Shown here: positions 52,800 to 61,255 of the stretch, piece after piece
Position numbering within the stretch: the first letter of the stretch is position 1
How the letters are laid out: the number at the start of each line of letters is the position of its first letter
Assembly (NCBI GenBank): GCA_964354365.1
Contig: CAYGZM010000004.1
Span: forward strand, 1-64,000
DNA from: CAYGZM01 sp964354365
GTDB taxonomy: Bacteria; Planctomycetota; Phycisphaerae; Sedimentisphaerales; Anaerobacaceae
Reading direction: 5' to 3'
Length of the DNA: 64,000 nucleotides
Notes under the pieces: model-generated
The model's database searches: none
Seen by the model: only the letters and a program-made list of their open reading frames with translations
What the model was told of the DNA's origin: nothing
Translations under genes and position numbers: made by a program

Positions 52800-52940
52800 C
52801 TACAAGTGTAGAGGGGAGGCAAGCTGGGCAGAATGGGCGGATGGGGCAGAAGACAGAAGACAGGAGACAGAAGGGAGGAGAGAGGAGAGGGATTCCCGAT
52901 GAATCGGGATGTTCGCTTTACTGCGACTTCGCTTAGACAT
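52800..52940 (-). pseudogene. Short degenerate ORF behind a perfect promoter and Shine-Dalgarno
   Basis: The ATG at 52940 follows AGGAGGTGATCA, a full-length Shine-Dalgarno with six bases between AGGAGG and ATG. The frame starts MSKRSRSKANIPIHRES, then becomes Ser/Leu/Pro-rich repeat translation and stops at 52800 after about 46 codons. It looks like a gene start whose body was replaced by repeat DNA, or a real micro-peptide. I favour a remnant. Confidence 0.4.
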
Positions 52941-52968
52941 TGATCACCTCCTATTTTGTTAGATGTAT

Positions 52969-52997
52969 ATTATACATCAAAGACAGTTGGGTGTCAA
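52969..52997 (-). promoter_or_regulatory. Perfect consensus sigma70 promoter with palindromic -10 region
   Basis: Minus strand: TTGACA, exactly 17 bases, TATAAT. The -10 lies in the palindrome GATGTATAATATACATC (52962-52978), a possible operator. Confidence 0.75.
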
Positions 52998-53160
52998 GGA
53001 AAATCCCCAATAACTGCAGACGCCGTTTTGAGCAAAGCCTGCACTGAACACAGCCGAAGTGTCGAAGCATGGTGAATCTCAAAATCACCCCCCAACCGAA
53101 GCCAGATTCGTTACAACCCCGATTAAGCCCCCGGCCCACCTTCGCCGTCGCCCCCCTTTT

Positions 53161-53245
53161 GTCATTTCGACCGAGCGCAGCGAGCGGAGAAATCTACTCA
53201 AACTCGTCATTGCGAGGCCCCGAGGGACGTGGCAATCTCAATCTC
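53161..53245. repeat. GTCATTTCGACCGAGCGCAG and GTCATTGCGAGG dispersed repeats
   Basis: Two abutting repeats of the GTCATT class; the first resembles 49638-49684. A GTCATTGCAAGG relative lies near 52472. Confidence 0.6.
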
Positions 53246-53287
53246 CCCGCTCATCGCGAACGACTCCCTTAGGGACGATGCCGGACT

Positions 53288-54790
53288 CTACGCCAGTTTG
53301 TAGGCGATTTGTTCTTCGAGGATGTCTTTAACGGTAAACGCTATTATGCTCTTGCCGCTCTTCTTGAAGAACGACTGTATTTCGCTGATTGCGTCGGATG
53401 AGAAATCGAAGGAAACAAAGAACCCTTTTGTTCGGTCTTCGCGCATCATAACGGCCTCAAAGGCATCAATATCGGGACGGCCAACCTTGTCCTTCTGCTT
53501 GACCTGGATGGGATACCATACATCCATAAAGTCCAGCTCGCCCTTCTTTTTCTTTGGCGTAGCCGAGACCGGATAAATTCGCCCATCGATACCCATATCT
53601 CCGACCTGCGCCTTATTGGGAATACCGCCCAGCGCGATGACCGCCCAGTTCTCAAATTCAAACGGCGGAATCTTGCGAAGCTGCTCCTCGCTCCACGGCA
53701 GGTCGCGCACGACAAAGCCCCGGCCAATCCGCCAGAGCTTTTCATCTTCTTTCATACCGCAGACACCCCGCAAACGCTTTGCCATTACCCGGCAGGCGGT
53801 CGGCGAAATATCAATACCAATCCATTGCCTGCCCAGATTTTCAGCAGCAACGAGGGCAGTACCGCACCCGCAAAAAGCGTCGAGAACAATATCGTTTGGA
53901 TTAGAGCTTGCCTTGATGATCCGCTCTAATAACGCGAGCGGTTTTTGGGTTGGGTAGCCGAGGCGTTCGGCTGATTGAGCTTGTATAGGCGGAATGTCAC
54001 CCCAAATACTATCAACCGGATTCCCTTCCTGCTCATCCAAGTAGCGTTTCAATGCGGGAACAGCACCGGGTTTGGTTTGGATAACGAGACCCTTTTCATA
54101 AGCCTCTTGCATACGCTCTTTTGTCCAGCGCCAGACGCGTTTAACACCGAGGAATTCATAGGTGAGATTGGGTCTGTCCTTGTTGGGGTTTGTTAAATCA
54201 GCTAACCGATAACACCGTCCAGTTTCAGGTTCAACATATTTGTAAAAAGATTCGACATAATCTTTGTTGTGGGGCAGGTATTGGCGATTAAAGGTATAGT
54301 CATTGCTTTTAGTGTAATAAAAAATTGTGTCATGGTCGTTCGGAAAAGAACGGAAAGCCAGTCCTTTGGCATTAGTTCGACGCCAGACAATTTCCGTCTG
54401 AAACTGGTTTTGGCTGAAAATCTGGTCGAGCATAATTTTGACGTAATGTGACGCGTGCCAGTCGCAGTGGTAATAGAACGAGCCGGATTTCTTCAAGACG
54501 CGGTGAAGTTCCACGCAGCGCGGCCGCATAAAGTCGATATAGGCCTGCGTCGATGCGTGGCGGTCTTCGAATGCGCGTTTTTCCTTTGTCTCGCCCCAGA
54601 AGACTTCATAATTGCGGTTGGAGTTAAAAGGCGGGTCGATATAAATCAGGTCAATGCACTCATCAGGAAATTTTTTCAACTGATCGAGATTATCGCCACA
54701 GTAAATGACCCTCGTATCGACCAAAGCCGAGGGCCTGCCGCCCGCCGGGGTTTTCATAGAATCGGATGCAGTTTTCTTTGCCATAGGCAA
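53288..54790 (-). CDS. Beta-class DNA methyltransferase fused to an Mrr-like nuclease domain
   Basis: 500 residues. Motif IV DPPF comes first (LIYIDPPFNSNRNYEVFWGE, near 48-67) and the SAM motif later (VLDAFCGCGTALVAAENLGR, near 300), the beta-class order of N6-adenine or N4-cytosine methyltransferases; the target recognition region lies between. The C-terminal 120 residues resemble an Mrr catalytic domain: VGDMGIDGRI (about 398-407), WYPIQVKQKDKVGRPDIDAF (about 424-443) and GFFVSFDF, i.e. a D-QxK form of the PD-(D/E)xK site. One chain may therefore both methylate and cut. No separate restriction gene is adjacent; a HEPN-motif gene is divergent. Confidence 0.85.
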   Translation of the reverse strand: MPMAKKTASDSMKTPAGGRPSALVDTRVIYCGDNLDQLKKFPDECIDLIYIDPPFNSNRNYEVFWGETKEKRAFEDRHASTQAYIDFMRPRCVELHRVLKKSGSFYYHCDWHASHYVKIMLDQIFSQNQFQTEIVWRRTNAKGLAFRSFPNDHDTIFYYTKSNDYTFNRQYLPHNKDYVESFYKYVEPETGRCYRLADLTNPNKDRPNLTYEFLGVKRVWRWTKERMQEAYEKGLVIQTKPGAVPALKRYLDEQEGNPVDSIWGDIPPIQAQSAERLGYPTQKPLALLERIIKASSNPNDIVLDAFCGCGTALVAAENLGRQWIGIDISPTACRVMAKRLRGVCGMKEDEKLWRIGRGFVVRDLPWSEEQLRKIPPFEFENWAVIALGGIPNKAQVGDMGIDGRIYPVSATPKKKKGELDFMDVWYPIQVKQKDKVGRPDIDAFEAVMMREDRTKGFFVSFDFSSDAISEIQSFFKKSGKSIIAFTVKDILEEQIAYKLA

Positions 54791-54959
54791 TTAGTTTAAA
54801 CCCCGCCCAATAATTTGCAAGTGCCTACTGGCGAAAAAGAATTCATCCCGTTAAACTACAAAGAAAATACGCAGGGATAGCCACCCACTCATAAATGGCT
54901 GGTGACGGTGCACAGGAAACGGCGACTGTCCCTGGATTTCTTAACGCTCAAAGGCTTAT
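54791..54959. promoter_or_regulatory. Divergent control region between methyltransferase-nuclease and HEPN genes
   Basis: 169 bp. It contains a nested inverted repeat (CAGGGA at 54872 with TCCCTG at 54929; AGCCA/TGGCT inside), REP-like or an operator. AAAGG lies before the HEPN ATG. No clear -35/-10 pair. Confidence 0.4.
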
Positions 54960-56519
54960 ATGGCCATTCATGAAGAATTATTTAAAGAATTGATGCTGCA
55001 TGAGTTTGCAACTGTAACCGATGAGAATTTAGCAAAGTTGGGGGCACTGATAGACACTTCAACTGATTTGCAAAAAACGGAAGGTCTCAATTATGCCAAA
55101 ACCAAAATAGCAAATTTGCTTTCGTCAAATTTAGATAATGATCACAAAGCAATACTTTATTTTTATTTCGCCAATATATGGGAAGGATTACGTGTACTGA
55201 AGACTAAAGATACTCAAGCAAGTTGGGATTGGCATCAAGAAGAAATTGAACAAACAATATTAAATTTAAGATTATCAGCTAAATATTCCTCTGATAAGTT
55301 CCCGTATTTATGCCCGGTACACACAAATTTGGGGAATATGTTTAGCCATATTGGCCGTTTTGTTGAAGCTATAGATTATTGGAATGCTGCTTTGAAAGTT
55401 TGTGATAGCTTTGCAATGGCTATCGCAAATAAAGGCTATGGCTTAAGTTCATATGCTTATGCAATATATGATAGCGGTCACAAACTTATCTTTCTTAAAT
55501 TTGCATACGATTACTTGAAGCAAGGCTTAAAAGGAAAATATCTACATGAAACTGCCATTATTTCATTCCAAAAAATATCTAAAGATATAGAAGGCAGGGT
55601 CAATAAAGAATATTTGGAATCGGAAATTACCTTACCTGATTATAAATTAGGCAAAACAATCGCTGAAAAAAACTATCGAAAATGGTGCCTCCAAAAGTGT
55701 CTTTTTCTCAATCCACTCAACGATTTAGGTCCTTTCAGTATTGCAGCCAGAGATATTTTACACTGTCCTTCAATAACTACAACTATTTCCGAACATGATT
55801 CACCAAATCCGCCAGTTTATTATGCTTTTTATAATCAGCTTAAGCAAGAGTATGTCTCGGCAAGGTTCCTTTTATATGAATGTCTAAAATCCAATAAATC
55901 CCACTTTTCTGACCGAGACGTTCTAATATATAATACGCTTGATTACTCCTGTTTCGGTCTAAATGTCGAACAAGCAAAGATTTCCTTTAGAATGATCTAT
56001 TCATTATTTGACAAAATTGCATTCTTTCTTAATTGTTATCTCAAATTACAAGTACCAGATCGGAATATAGCTTTTAAAACCATTTGGTACAATAACCAAC
56101 ACAGAGCCGAAGGCTTACACAAAATATTTAGCCAAATGCGTAACTGGCCATTTCGAGGCTTATTTTGGCTTGCAAAAGACTTATCTGAACAGCGAACCGA
56201 GTTTGCAGATTCTATTGAACCAGACGCGCAAGATCTCGTCACAATACGAAATTTTATCGAACATAAATTTTTAACTCTACATCAAATGGATTTAGTAAAC
56301 TTTATAGAACCTCAAACTAAGGATGTTACTTATCCAGTCTATTTCCAAGATTTCGCAGATAAAACTTTGAGGCTTATGAAATTAGCTAGAGCGGCATTGA
56401 TATATTTGTCACTAGGTGTTCATATTGAGGAAAAGAAAAAACATACCAATGGTGAATCCCAAATAATCGGTCAAATGCCGCTAACTGCATGGGAAGATAG
56501 CTGGAAAACCCATTTTTAA
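54960..56519 (+). CDS. TPR-like protein with C-terminal HEPN RNase motif (LA2681-like)
   Basis: 519 residues, strikingly AT-rich against its surroundings. Helical N-terminal repeats include YLCPVHTNLGNMFSHIGRFV, then EAIDYWNAALKVCD, a TPR. The C-terminal domain (about 340-490) is helical: FRMIYSLFDKIAFFLNCYLK, then the HEPN signature R430-N-F-I-E-H435 (Rx4H), then DKTLRLMKLARAALIYLSLG. This arrangement fits the LA2681-like HEPN family as I recall it; HEPN domains cut RNA in many toxin and anti-phage systems. Divergent from a methyltransferase-nuclease and flanked by repeats: probably transferred. Target unknown. Confidence 0.75.
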   Translation: MAIHEELFKELMLHEFATVTDENLAKLGALIDTSTDLQKTEGLNYAKTKIANLLSSNLDNDHKAILYFYFANIWEGLRVLKTKDTQASWDWHQEEIEQTILNLRLSAKYSSDKFPYLCPVHTNLGNMFSHIGRFVEAIDYWNAALKVCDSFAMAIANKGYGLSSYAYAIYDSGHKLIFLKFAYDYLKQGLKGKYLHETAIISFQKISKDIEGRVNKEYLESEITLPDYKLGKTIAEKNYRKWCLQKCLFLNPLNDLGPFSIAARDILHCPSITTTISEHDSPNPPVYYAFYNQLKQEYVSARFLLYECLKSNKSHFSDRDVLIYNTLDYSCFGLNVEQAKISFRMIYSLFDKIAFFLNCYLKLQVPDRNIAFKTIWYNNQHRAEGLHKIFSQMRNWPFRGLFWLAKDLSEQRTEFADSIEPDAQDLVTIRNFIEHKFLTLHQMDLVNFIEPQTKDVTYPVYFQDFADKTLRLMKLARAALIYLSLGVHIEEKKKHTNGESQIIGQMPLTAWEDSWKTHF

Positions 56520-56522
56520 TAA

Positions 56523-56546
56523 TAACTATTTTTTGCAAAACAGTTA
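56523..56546 (+). terminator. Hairpin after the HEPN gene
   Basis: TAACT-A-TTTT and AAAA-C-AGTTA pair around TTGC with one mismatch, followed by AATTT. Weak terminator candidate 4 bp past the stop. Confidence 0.35.
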
Positions 56547-56771
56547 ATTTGCTATGTCCGCACAAACTTCAAGCTTGTAGGATAGGTAATTCATTGCCCA
56601 TGCTGTTTAGGGAAATATAAAAAAACCGCAAAAATCCCTTGTCCACCGCAGGCGGATTTATCTGCCGCATAATATCCGTTAACGAACTACGAACAATGAA
56701 CTACGAACCCCGCCTTCGGCGGGCCTTCAAGACTTCACAAACTTGCCCCGCCTGCGAATTTCTGATCCTCA
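56547..56771. other. Short gap between convergent genes, with repeats
   Basis: Contains AACGAACTACGAAC / AATGAACTACGAAC repeats and CCCGCCTTCGGCGGG, a perfect hairpin (56708-56722). No gene seen. Confidence 0.5.
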
Positions 56772-57959
56772 TCAGTCGTGTGCTTGTGATGTATTTCGAA
56801 CGTCGTCGAAAAATGGCGTCTTTCTCTGCTCTACGCAGGCCACAGCGTATAAATACATCGCCGCCGACCAGGTCTGCCAGTCCTCGCCGTGCGGCGTCCC
56901 ATCCTGCGCCCTGCACCACTCATTGAACCCGAACTCGACGTCGGCCAGTCGCGCCGGACGAACAAGATGCGTAAGGGCAATCAGCTTTTTTTCGGCCAGC
57001 CGATACCTCCCCGCCGCCACCAGCGCCGCAATGTAGAATCCGCTGATAAAAGGCCAGACTCCCCCGTTGTGGTATTCGCCGGGCTGGTTGTACCGCCTGT
57101 ATCTCGGCATCCAGTCCGGGTCGCCCGGCCGGACATAGGGGAAAAAATTCGGCGGCAGATCAACCACTAATTCATCATTTCTCCGCAATTCTTTACATTC
57201 CGCTTCTATCCACGAAACAAGCTCTTTTGCTCTCGTCCGAGTCGCAATCCCGCTGAGAATCGCCAGACTGTTGCCTAAAAGGTCAAAACGCTCGCTCCCA
57301 TAGACCTTGTACGACCACATCGCAAAATAGGGCTTGTACCGCAGCACCAGGCCTTCGTGCACGTGCCGGTGCTGCCTTTCGCCTTTTACCGTGAAGTGCC
57401 CCATCATCTCGCGAAGCACGGACGCACGCTCGTGCTGCTCGAATAGCCGCAGATAGGTATAAACCACCGTATTGACGTACAAGCCGTAACCCAGCACCCA
57501 CTGCTCATCGCGCCAATCGCTGGTCGGCAGCTGTGCCACAAGAACACGGTCCGAAGGGCTCTGATATTTCATCCATCCCATTGCCTTACGCACCGTGCGC
57601 TCGAGAAAATCGCTCTCGCCGGTCACCTTGCGAAAAATACCCACGGCCATCAAAAACAATGGCGTGCAATCACTTGCCCCGCGGTCTTCGGGGTCGTGAA
57701 CCAGAGATGGAATATGCCCGTGTCTGCTCTGGTTCTGCGCGACAGTCTCAAGCACCCTTCGCAGAGACTTGATCAGTTTCTTACTGCCCGAGACCAGTAC
57801 TCCGAGCGATGAGATCATCAAGTCCCGTGTATAAGGTTCCGGGTATCCCCAGCCAGCCGTCCTCGGCAGCCCACGGAATGGGCCGTGAGCGTTATGCAGC
57901 AGGACTTTCAACGCAGCATCCCTTGCGCGCTCGATCAACCGCCAGTCGCGTTTTTCCAT
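56772..57959 (-). CDS. GH100-like (invertase/amylo-glucosidase-type) glycoside hydrolase
   Basis: Start at the ATG 57959 (395 residues), one base after the stop of the GT4 gene; an upstream ATG lies inside that gene. Alpha/alpha-barrel motifs: GWGYPEPYTRDLMISSLGVL, NQPGEYHNGGVWPFISGFYI, and EWCRAQDGTPHGEDWQTWSA with probable acid residues. The pattern matches GH100 neutral/alkaline invertases or related GH63/GH15-type enzymes, which cleave sucrose or similar alpha-glucosides. No signal peptide: cytoplasmic. Coupled to GT4, so it may hydrolyse that enzyme's product. Confidence 0.75.
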   Translation of the reverse strand: MEKRDWRLIERARDAALKVLLHNAHGPFRGLPRTAGWGYPEPYTRDLMISSLGVLVSGSKKLIKSLRRVLETVAQNQSRHGHIPSLVHDPEDRGASDCTPLFLMAVGIFRKVTGESDFLERTVRKAMGWMKYQSPSDRVLVAQLPTSDWRDEQWVLGYGLYVNTVVYTYLRLFEQHERASVLREMMGHFTVKGERQHRHVHEGLVLRYKPYFAMWSYKVYGSERFDLLGNSLAILSGIATRTRAKELVSWIEAECKELRRNDELVVDLPPNFFPYVRPGDPDWMPRYRRYNQPGEYHNGGVWPFISGFYIAALVAAGRYRLAEKKLIALTHLVRPARLADVEFGFNEWCRAQDGTPHGEDWQTWSAAMYLYAVACVEQRKTPFFDDVRNTSQAHD

Positions 57960-57960
57960 C

Positions 57961-59103
57961 TTAGGAGATCCCCAGCCGCTTAGAGATAATTTCGACAAAC
58001 CTTTTGGCTACGACACGATAGTCGAAGTACTCGACCGCGCGTTTTCTGCCGGCCTGGCCCATCTTCTTTCGCAACTTGGCGTCCTGCATCAGCTCCATAA
58101 GATAGTTCGCAATATCGTGCACACTGGCCCGGTAATCAACCGTTCGCGGTTTGTCGAAGACCACTCGCTGTCTATCCTGGTATCCGGACTCACCCCCAAC
58201 AGTCGCTTCCTTCAGCCTGATTTCCTGGGCCACGCCCGCCAGAAATGCGGTTTGCCGGTGGACCATCGTATCGAGCATTCCCATCGCCTTGATGCCTATG
58301 ACCGGCTTTCCGCAGGCGCCGGCTTCGACCTGAATCATCCCGAATCCTTCAAGGCGTGACGGCGCGGCGTATATATCACACGCGGCCAGGAGATACGGCA
58401 TGAAGTTTCGAGAGATAACGTTTGTTGTGTAAACGACGTTCTTCTCTATGCCCAACTGCGTCGCAAGCTGCAAATCAATAAGGTTCTGCTGCTCGGTGCG
58501 CGGCTGAGGCCAGACCTTGCACACATATTTCCAGTCGGGCGCCTTGGTGTCGTTGATTGCCAGGGCCTGCATGACCTCCTGAGCGCCTTTGGATGTTGCA
58601 TCTCCGCCCACGGTAAGAACCATAATCTGATCAGGGGCCACTCCCAGCGCCTCCCTGACCGCAACCACCTTAGGGTCGTTCTTGTCGCGAGGAATAAAAG
58701 AGTCGGTATCACATCCGACCGGGAGAACCTCGATGTTTTCGCCGCTCAACCCGTCTCTCACATACACCTTCTTGACCCACCTGGAAGTGACGAGAATCAG
58801 CGGCAGAGCATTAAGAATCTCGTGATAGTTCGCCATATAGCCGTCGGCAACCAGCCAGGGAACAGGCTGCACGCCGTACCGCTGAGGGTGAAGCACCAAA
58901 TGAGGCGTATGCCCCCAATAGCCGACTCCGACCACGACATCCGGCTCGAACCAGCGATAGTACCATTCTTTCTCCTGTCCGGATTCGAAGTGCACCGAAT
59001 GGACCTCAATACCCAGTTCCTGCAGGCCTTTGTGGAGCAGGTTACCCTGTGTGGCCAATCCTGCCGGCGAGGGGGGATAATCGTACATTACAAGCACTTT
59101 CAT
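57961..59103 (-). CDS. GT4 glycosyltransferase
   Basis: 380 residues. N-terminus MKVLVMYDYPPSPAGLATQG, typical GT-B start; C-terminal domain with LTVGGDATSKGAQEVMQALA and the EGFGMIQVEAGACGKPVIG donor-binding E(x7)E motif. Retaining transferase using a nucleotide sugar. It is directly followed by the GH100-like gene, with a PIG-L deacetylase and GH130 nearby on the same strand, so the product is probably a small soluble sugar or compatible solute rather than a surface polymer. Confidence 0.87.
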   Translation of the reverse strand: MKVLVMYDYPPSPAGLATQGNLLHKGLQELGIEVHSVHFESGQEKEWYYRWFEPDVVVGVGYWGHTPHLVLHPQRYGVQPVPWLVADGYMANYHEILNALPLILVTSRWVKKVYVRDGLSGENIEVLPVGCDTDSFIPRDKNDPKVVAVREALGVAPDQIMVLTVGGDATSKGAQEVMQALAINDTKAPDWKYVCKVWPQPRTEQQNLIDLQLATQLGIEKNVVYTTNVISRNFMPYLLAACDIYAAPSRLEGFGMIQVEAGACGKPVIGIKAMGMLDTMVHRQTAFLAGVAQEIRLKEATVGGESGYQDRQRVVFDKPRTVDYRASVHDIANYLMELMQDAKLRKKMGQAGRKRAVEYFDYRVVAKRFVEIISKRLGIS

Positions 59104-59216
59104 TGTCCAAGGCTCCTGTCACTCAAGATATATGTGAACTTGTTACTACTCAAACTGACTGGTTTTCAAGAAAACGGCACGATAAGTCCTTATGCGACAG
59201 CAATATAACACAGTGT

Positions 59217-59316
59217 GTCATTCCCGCGAAACTTGTCCTCGACCTGATCGGGGAGCGGGAATCCACTCAGCCAGCAGACTACTGGATACCTGCTTTCGCA
59301 GGTATGACAAGGCTTC
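59217..59316. repeat. GTCATTCCCGCGAAACTTGTC...CGCAGGTATGACAAGG repeat cluster
   Basis: A GTCATTCCCGCG / CGGGAATCC unit is followed by two TTCGCAGGTATGACAAGG copies in tandem. Fills most of the 249-bp gap. Confidence 0.6.
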
Positions 59317-59352
59317 GCAGGTATGACAAGGCGAGCCAGTCAGTTTGAGTTA

Positions 59353-59979
59353 CTACTTTTTTGTCCCCAGCCGCCAAAAAGCCTCCTGCTTAGGAGTCGT
59401 TCGCGCCTCAAAACTCTCAGGGCCAAAACCATAGATTTTGCTTATAAGGTCATATTTGGCCTGCCAGATTTCTTCGGGAAGGTTCACTATCAAATCTGCA
59501 TCCCGCTTTGGGCGAGGCAGGTACTTTCCGCCGCCGTCTTCGTATGCAAACATCCGCAGTTCTCTGGCGGACAGCCGCCCGCTGTCACGTAACGCGATAA
59601 CGGCCTTTGCCACTTCTTCGTGCCTCAAATGGCGCGTATATTCGCCCCAAAGCCCGTGAGTGATAACCAAATCGAACCTGTCCGAAGGCAGCAGTGACAT
59701 CACTGTGTTCTGCACATCGCGCGCAGGCAGAGGCGACTGCTCGGGTCCGTCGTCGAGGTCGCCCATTTGCCCCGACGCGTTCAACCGCTCAAGAGCTTTG
59801 GAGAATTTCTGGGCGCGGTCCCGGTCGCTTGCCCGACAGAGCGTAAGGATAGTCCATTTACTCTCCGAGTGCATGAGTATCGTCCCGCCGGCCCATAAAG
59901 TCTCGTCGTCCGGATGAGCTACAATTACGGCACAATTATGAAAGTCAAAGACCTGATGATGTGCTTTTGGTTCAACCAT
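59353..59979 (-). CDS. PIG-L family deacetylase
   Basis: 208 residues. The metal site AVIVAHPDDETLWAGGTILM (AHPDDE) and the distal histidine motif TRHLRHEEVAKAV identify a LmbE/PIG-L zinc N-acetylglucosamine deacetylase. It removes acetyl groups from small N-acetylated sugars. Neighbours (GT4, GH100-like, GH130) suggest one sugar pathway. Repeats occupy the flanking gaps, so it probably has its own promoter. Confidence 0.88.
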   Translation of the reverse strand: MVEPKAHHQVFDFHNCAVIVAHPDDETLWAGGTILMHSESKWTILTLCRASDRDRAQKFSKALERLNASGQMGDLDDGPEQSPLPARDVQNTVMSLLPSDRFDLVITHGLWGEYTRHLRHEEVAKAVIALRDSGRLSARELRMFAYEDGGGKYLPRPKRDADLIVNLPEEIWQAKYDLISKIYGFGPESFEARTTPKQEAFWRLGTKK

Positions 59980-60150
59980 ATTCTCAAATGTTAAAGACGA
60001 ATCTTCAATCGCTCAGCATGTTACACTTGCTCGCAAATGCATCCACAGTCAACACGTAAAGTCGCCCAAAGCTGCAGAGACTCCAAGAGGCTGTAATGCT
60101 CTGTAGAGCAAGGCTGTAACAAAATGTGTTTTTCCACGAAATCAAGGCTT

Positions 60151-60225
60151 CTGGATTCCCGCTCCTTCGATCCTTCGGCAGGCTCAGGACAGGCTTTGCT
60201 CAGGACGGGTTTCGCGGGAATGACA
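60151..60225. repeat. CTGGATTCCCGCTCC...TTCGCGGGAATGAC repeat
   Basis: Includes CCTTCGGCAGGCTCAGGACAGG and GCTTTGCTCAGGACGGG units, in the 286-bp gap upstream of the PIG-L gene. No gene otherwise. Confidence 0.55.
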
Positions 60226-60265
60226 GAAAGGCACCTTCCTTTTGTTAGATGCTTCCAAGATTTTT

Positions 60266-61231
60266 CTACTCATTATGCGGGCCGGGACACTTGAGGAGGA
60301 ACTCAATTAGCTCATCCACGTTAGCCGTAGCAAGGGCTATACAGGAGTCCGCAGCGCCGTAATACATAAAGATCTTTTTGCCTTTTGTCGTCCAGCCACA
60401 CGGAAAAACGACATCGTCCACATCGCCCTCACGCTCATAATGGGCTTTGGGGCCAAAAACCCACTCCTCCGACCGGCGAATCACAACCGTTGGCTGCTCA
60501 AGGTCAAGCAGGGCAAGTCCCAGCCGATAAATGGAGCCGGAAGCCGTCGTCCGCACACCGTGATAGAGAATGAGCCATCCCTCCGGCGTTTCGAGAGGAG
60601 GGGCTGAAAGCCCTATCTTATTGGCATCCCACCATCCGCCCGACCGGGCCCGAATCACTTCCTGGTGGTCGCCCCAGTGCTTCAAATCCGGCGAAAAAGA
60701 AATCCATATATCGCCCGATGTATTCGGCGCCACCGGCCTGTGAAACATCGCCCATCGGCCATCGAACCTGACGGGGAAAAGTGCGGCATCCTTATCTTCG
60801 GGCGGCATAACAGGACCGAGGCGCGTGAACTGGCGGAAGTCTTTAGTCGTAGCCAGCGACACAAGCGGCCCGCCGTGCGAAAAGGCGGTATAAGTGACCG
60901 CCCACGTCTCCAGCTCCGCCAGCCAGGTCAATCTCGGGTCCTCAATGCCCCAAATCTCCTCAGGATGGTGTTCCGGGTCAGGCATCAAGGTTGGAGCGGG
61001 GTCGATAACCCATCCGTCCACGCCGTCGTCGCTGCGAGCCACAGTCAGATGAGAAAACCCTCTGAAATCCTCTACCCGAACCAGCAGCACGGTTTTACCA
61101 TCGACAATTGCCGCCGCCGCATTAAAGACCGAATTCGCCGGATAGGGCCAGTCTTTAACCGAGAGAATTGGATTGTCGGGGTGTCTGCAGAACAGTTCGT
61201 GGGCAACCCTGTTATTCATAGTCGTTTTCAC
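60266..61231 (-). CDS. GH130 family glycoside phosphorylase/hydrolase
   Basis: 321 residues, five-bladed propeller type. Motifs: PYPANSVFNAAAAIVDGKTV, IWGIEDPRLTWLAELETWAV, VRFDGRWAMFHRP, and GWLILYHGVRTTASGSIYRL. GH130 enzymes phosphorolyse or hydrolyse beta-mannosides (beta-1,4-mannosyl-glucose or beta-1,2-mannosides). No signal peptide. Co-directional with PIG-L, GT4 and GH100-like genes. Substrate cannot be fixed from sequence. The start is either 61231 or the ATG 12 bp later. Confidence 0.85.
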   Translation of the reverse strand: MKTTMNNRVAHELFCRHPDNPILSVKDWPYPANSVFNAAAAIVDGKTVLLVRVEDFRGFSHLTVARSDDGVDGWVIDPAPTLMPDPEHHPEEIWGIEDPRLTWLAELETWAVTYTAFSHGGPLVSLATTKDFRQFTRLGPVMPPEDKDAALFPVRFDGRWAMFHRPVAPNTSGDIWISFSPDLKHWGDHQEVIRARSGGWWDANKIGLSAPPLETPEGWLILYHGVRTTASGSIYRLGLALLDLEQPTVVIRRSEEWVFGPKAHYEREGDVDDVVFPCGWTTKGKKIFMYYGAADSCIALATANVDELIEFLLKCPGPHNE

Positions 61232-61255
61232 AATTGCACGCTATCTCCAAAAGCC

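Larger units (their letters stand above)
52345..53287. other. 943-bp repeat-dense intergenic region
   Basis: It holds the KTNPI-type repeat, a degenerate 46-codon ORF with a perfect promoter, and GTCATTTCGACC / GTCATTGCGAGG repeats. Longer frames on either strand are translations of these repeats, not genes. Confidence 0.7.

Noticed and set aside
52226..52822. 198-codon minus-strand frame
   Set aside because: Mostly KTNPI-type repeat translation that also covers the start of the real coiled-coil gene in another frame.
52942..52952. GATCACCTCCT, the 3' end motif of 16S rRNA, on the plus strand
   Set aside because: No further 16S similarity; on the minus strand it is simply a full Shine-Dalgarno correctly placed behind a perfect promoter.
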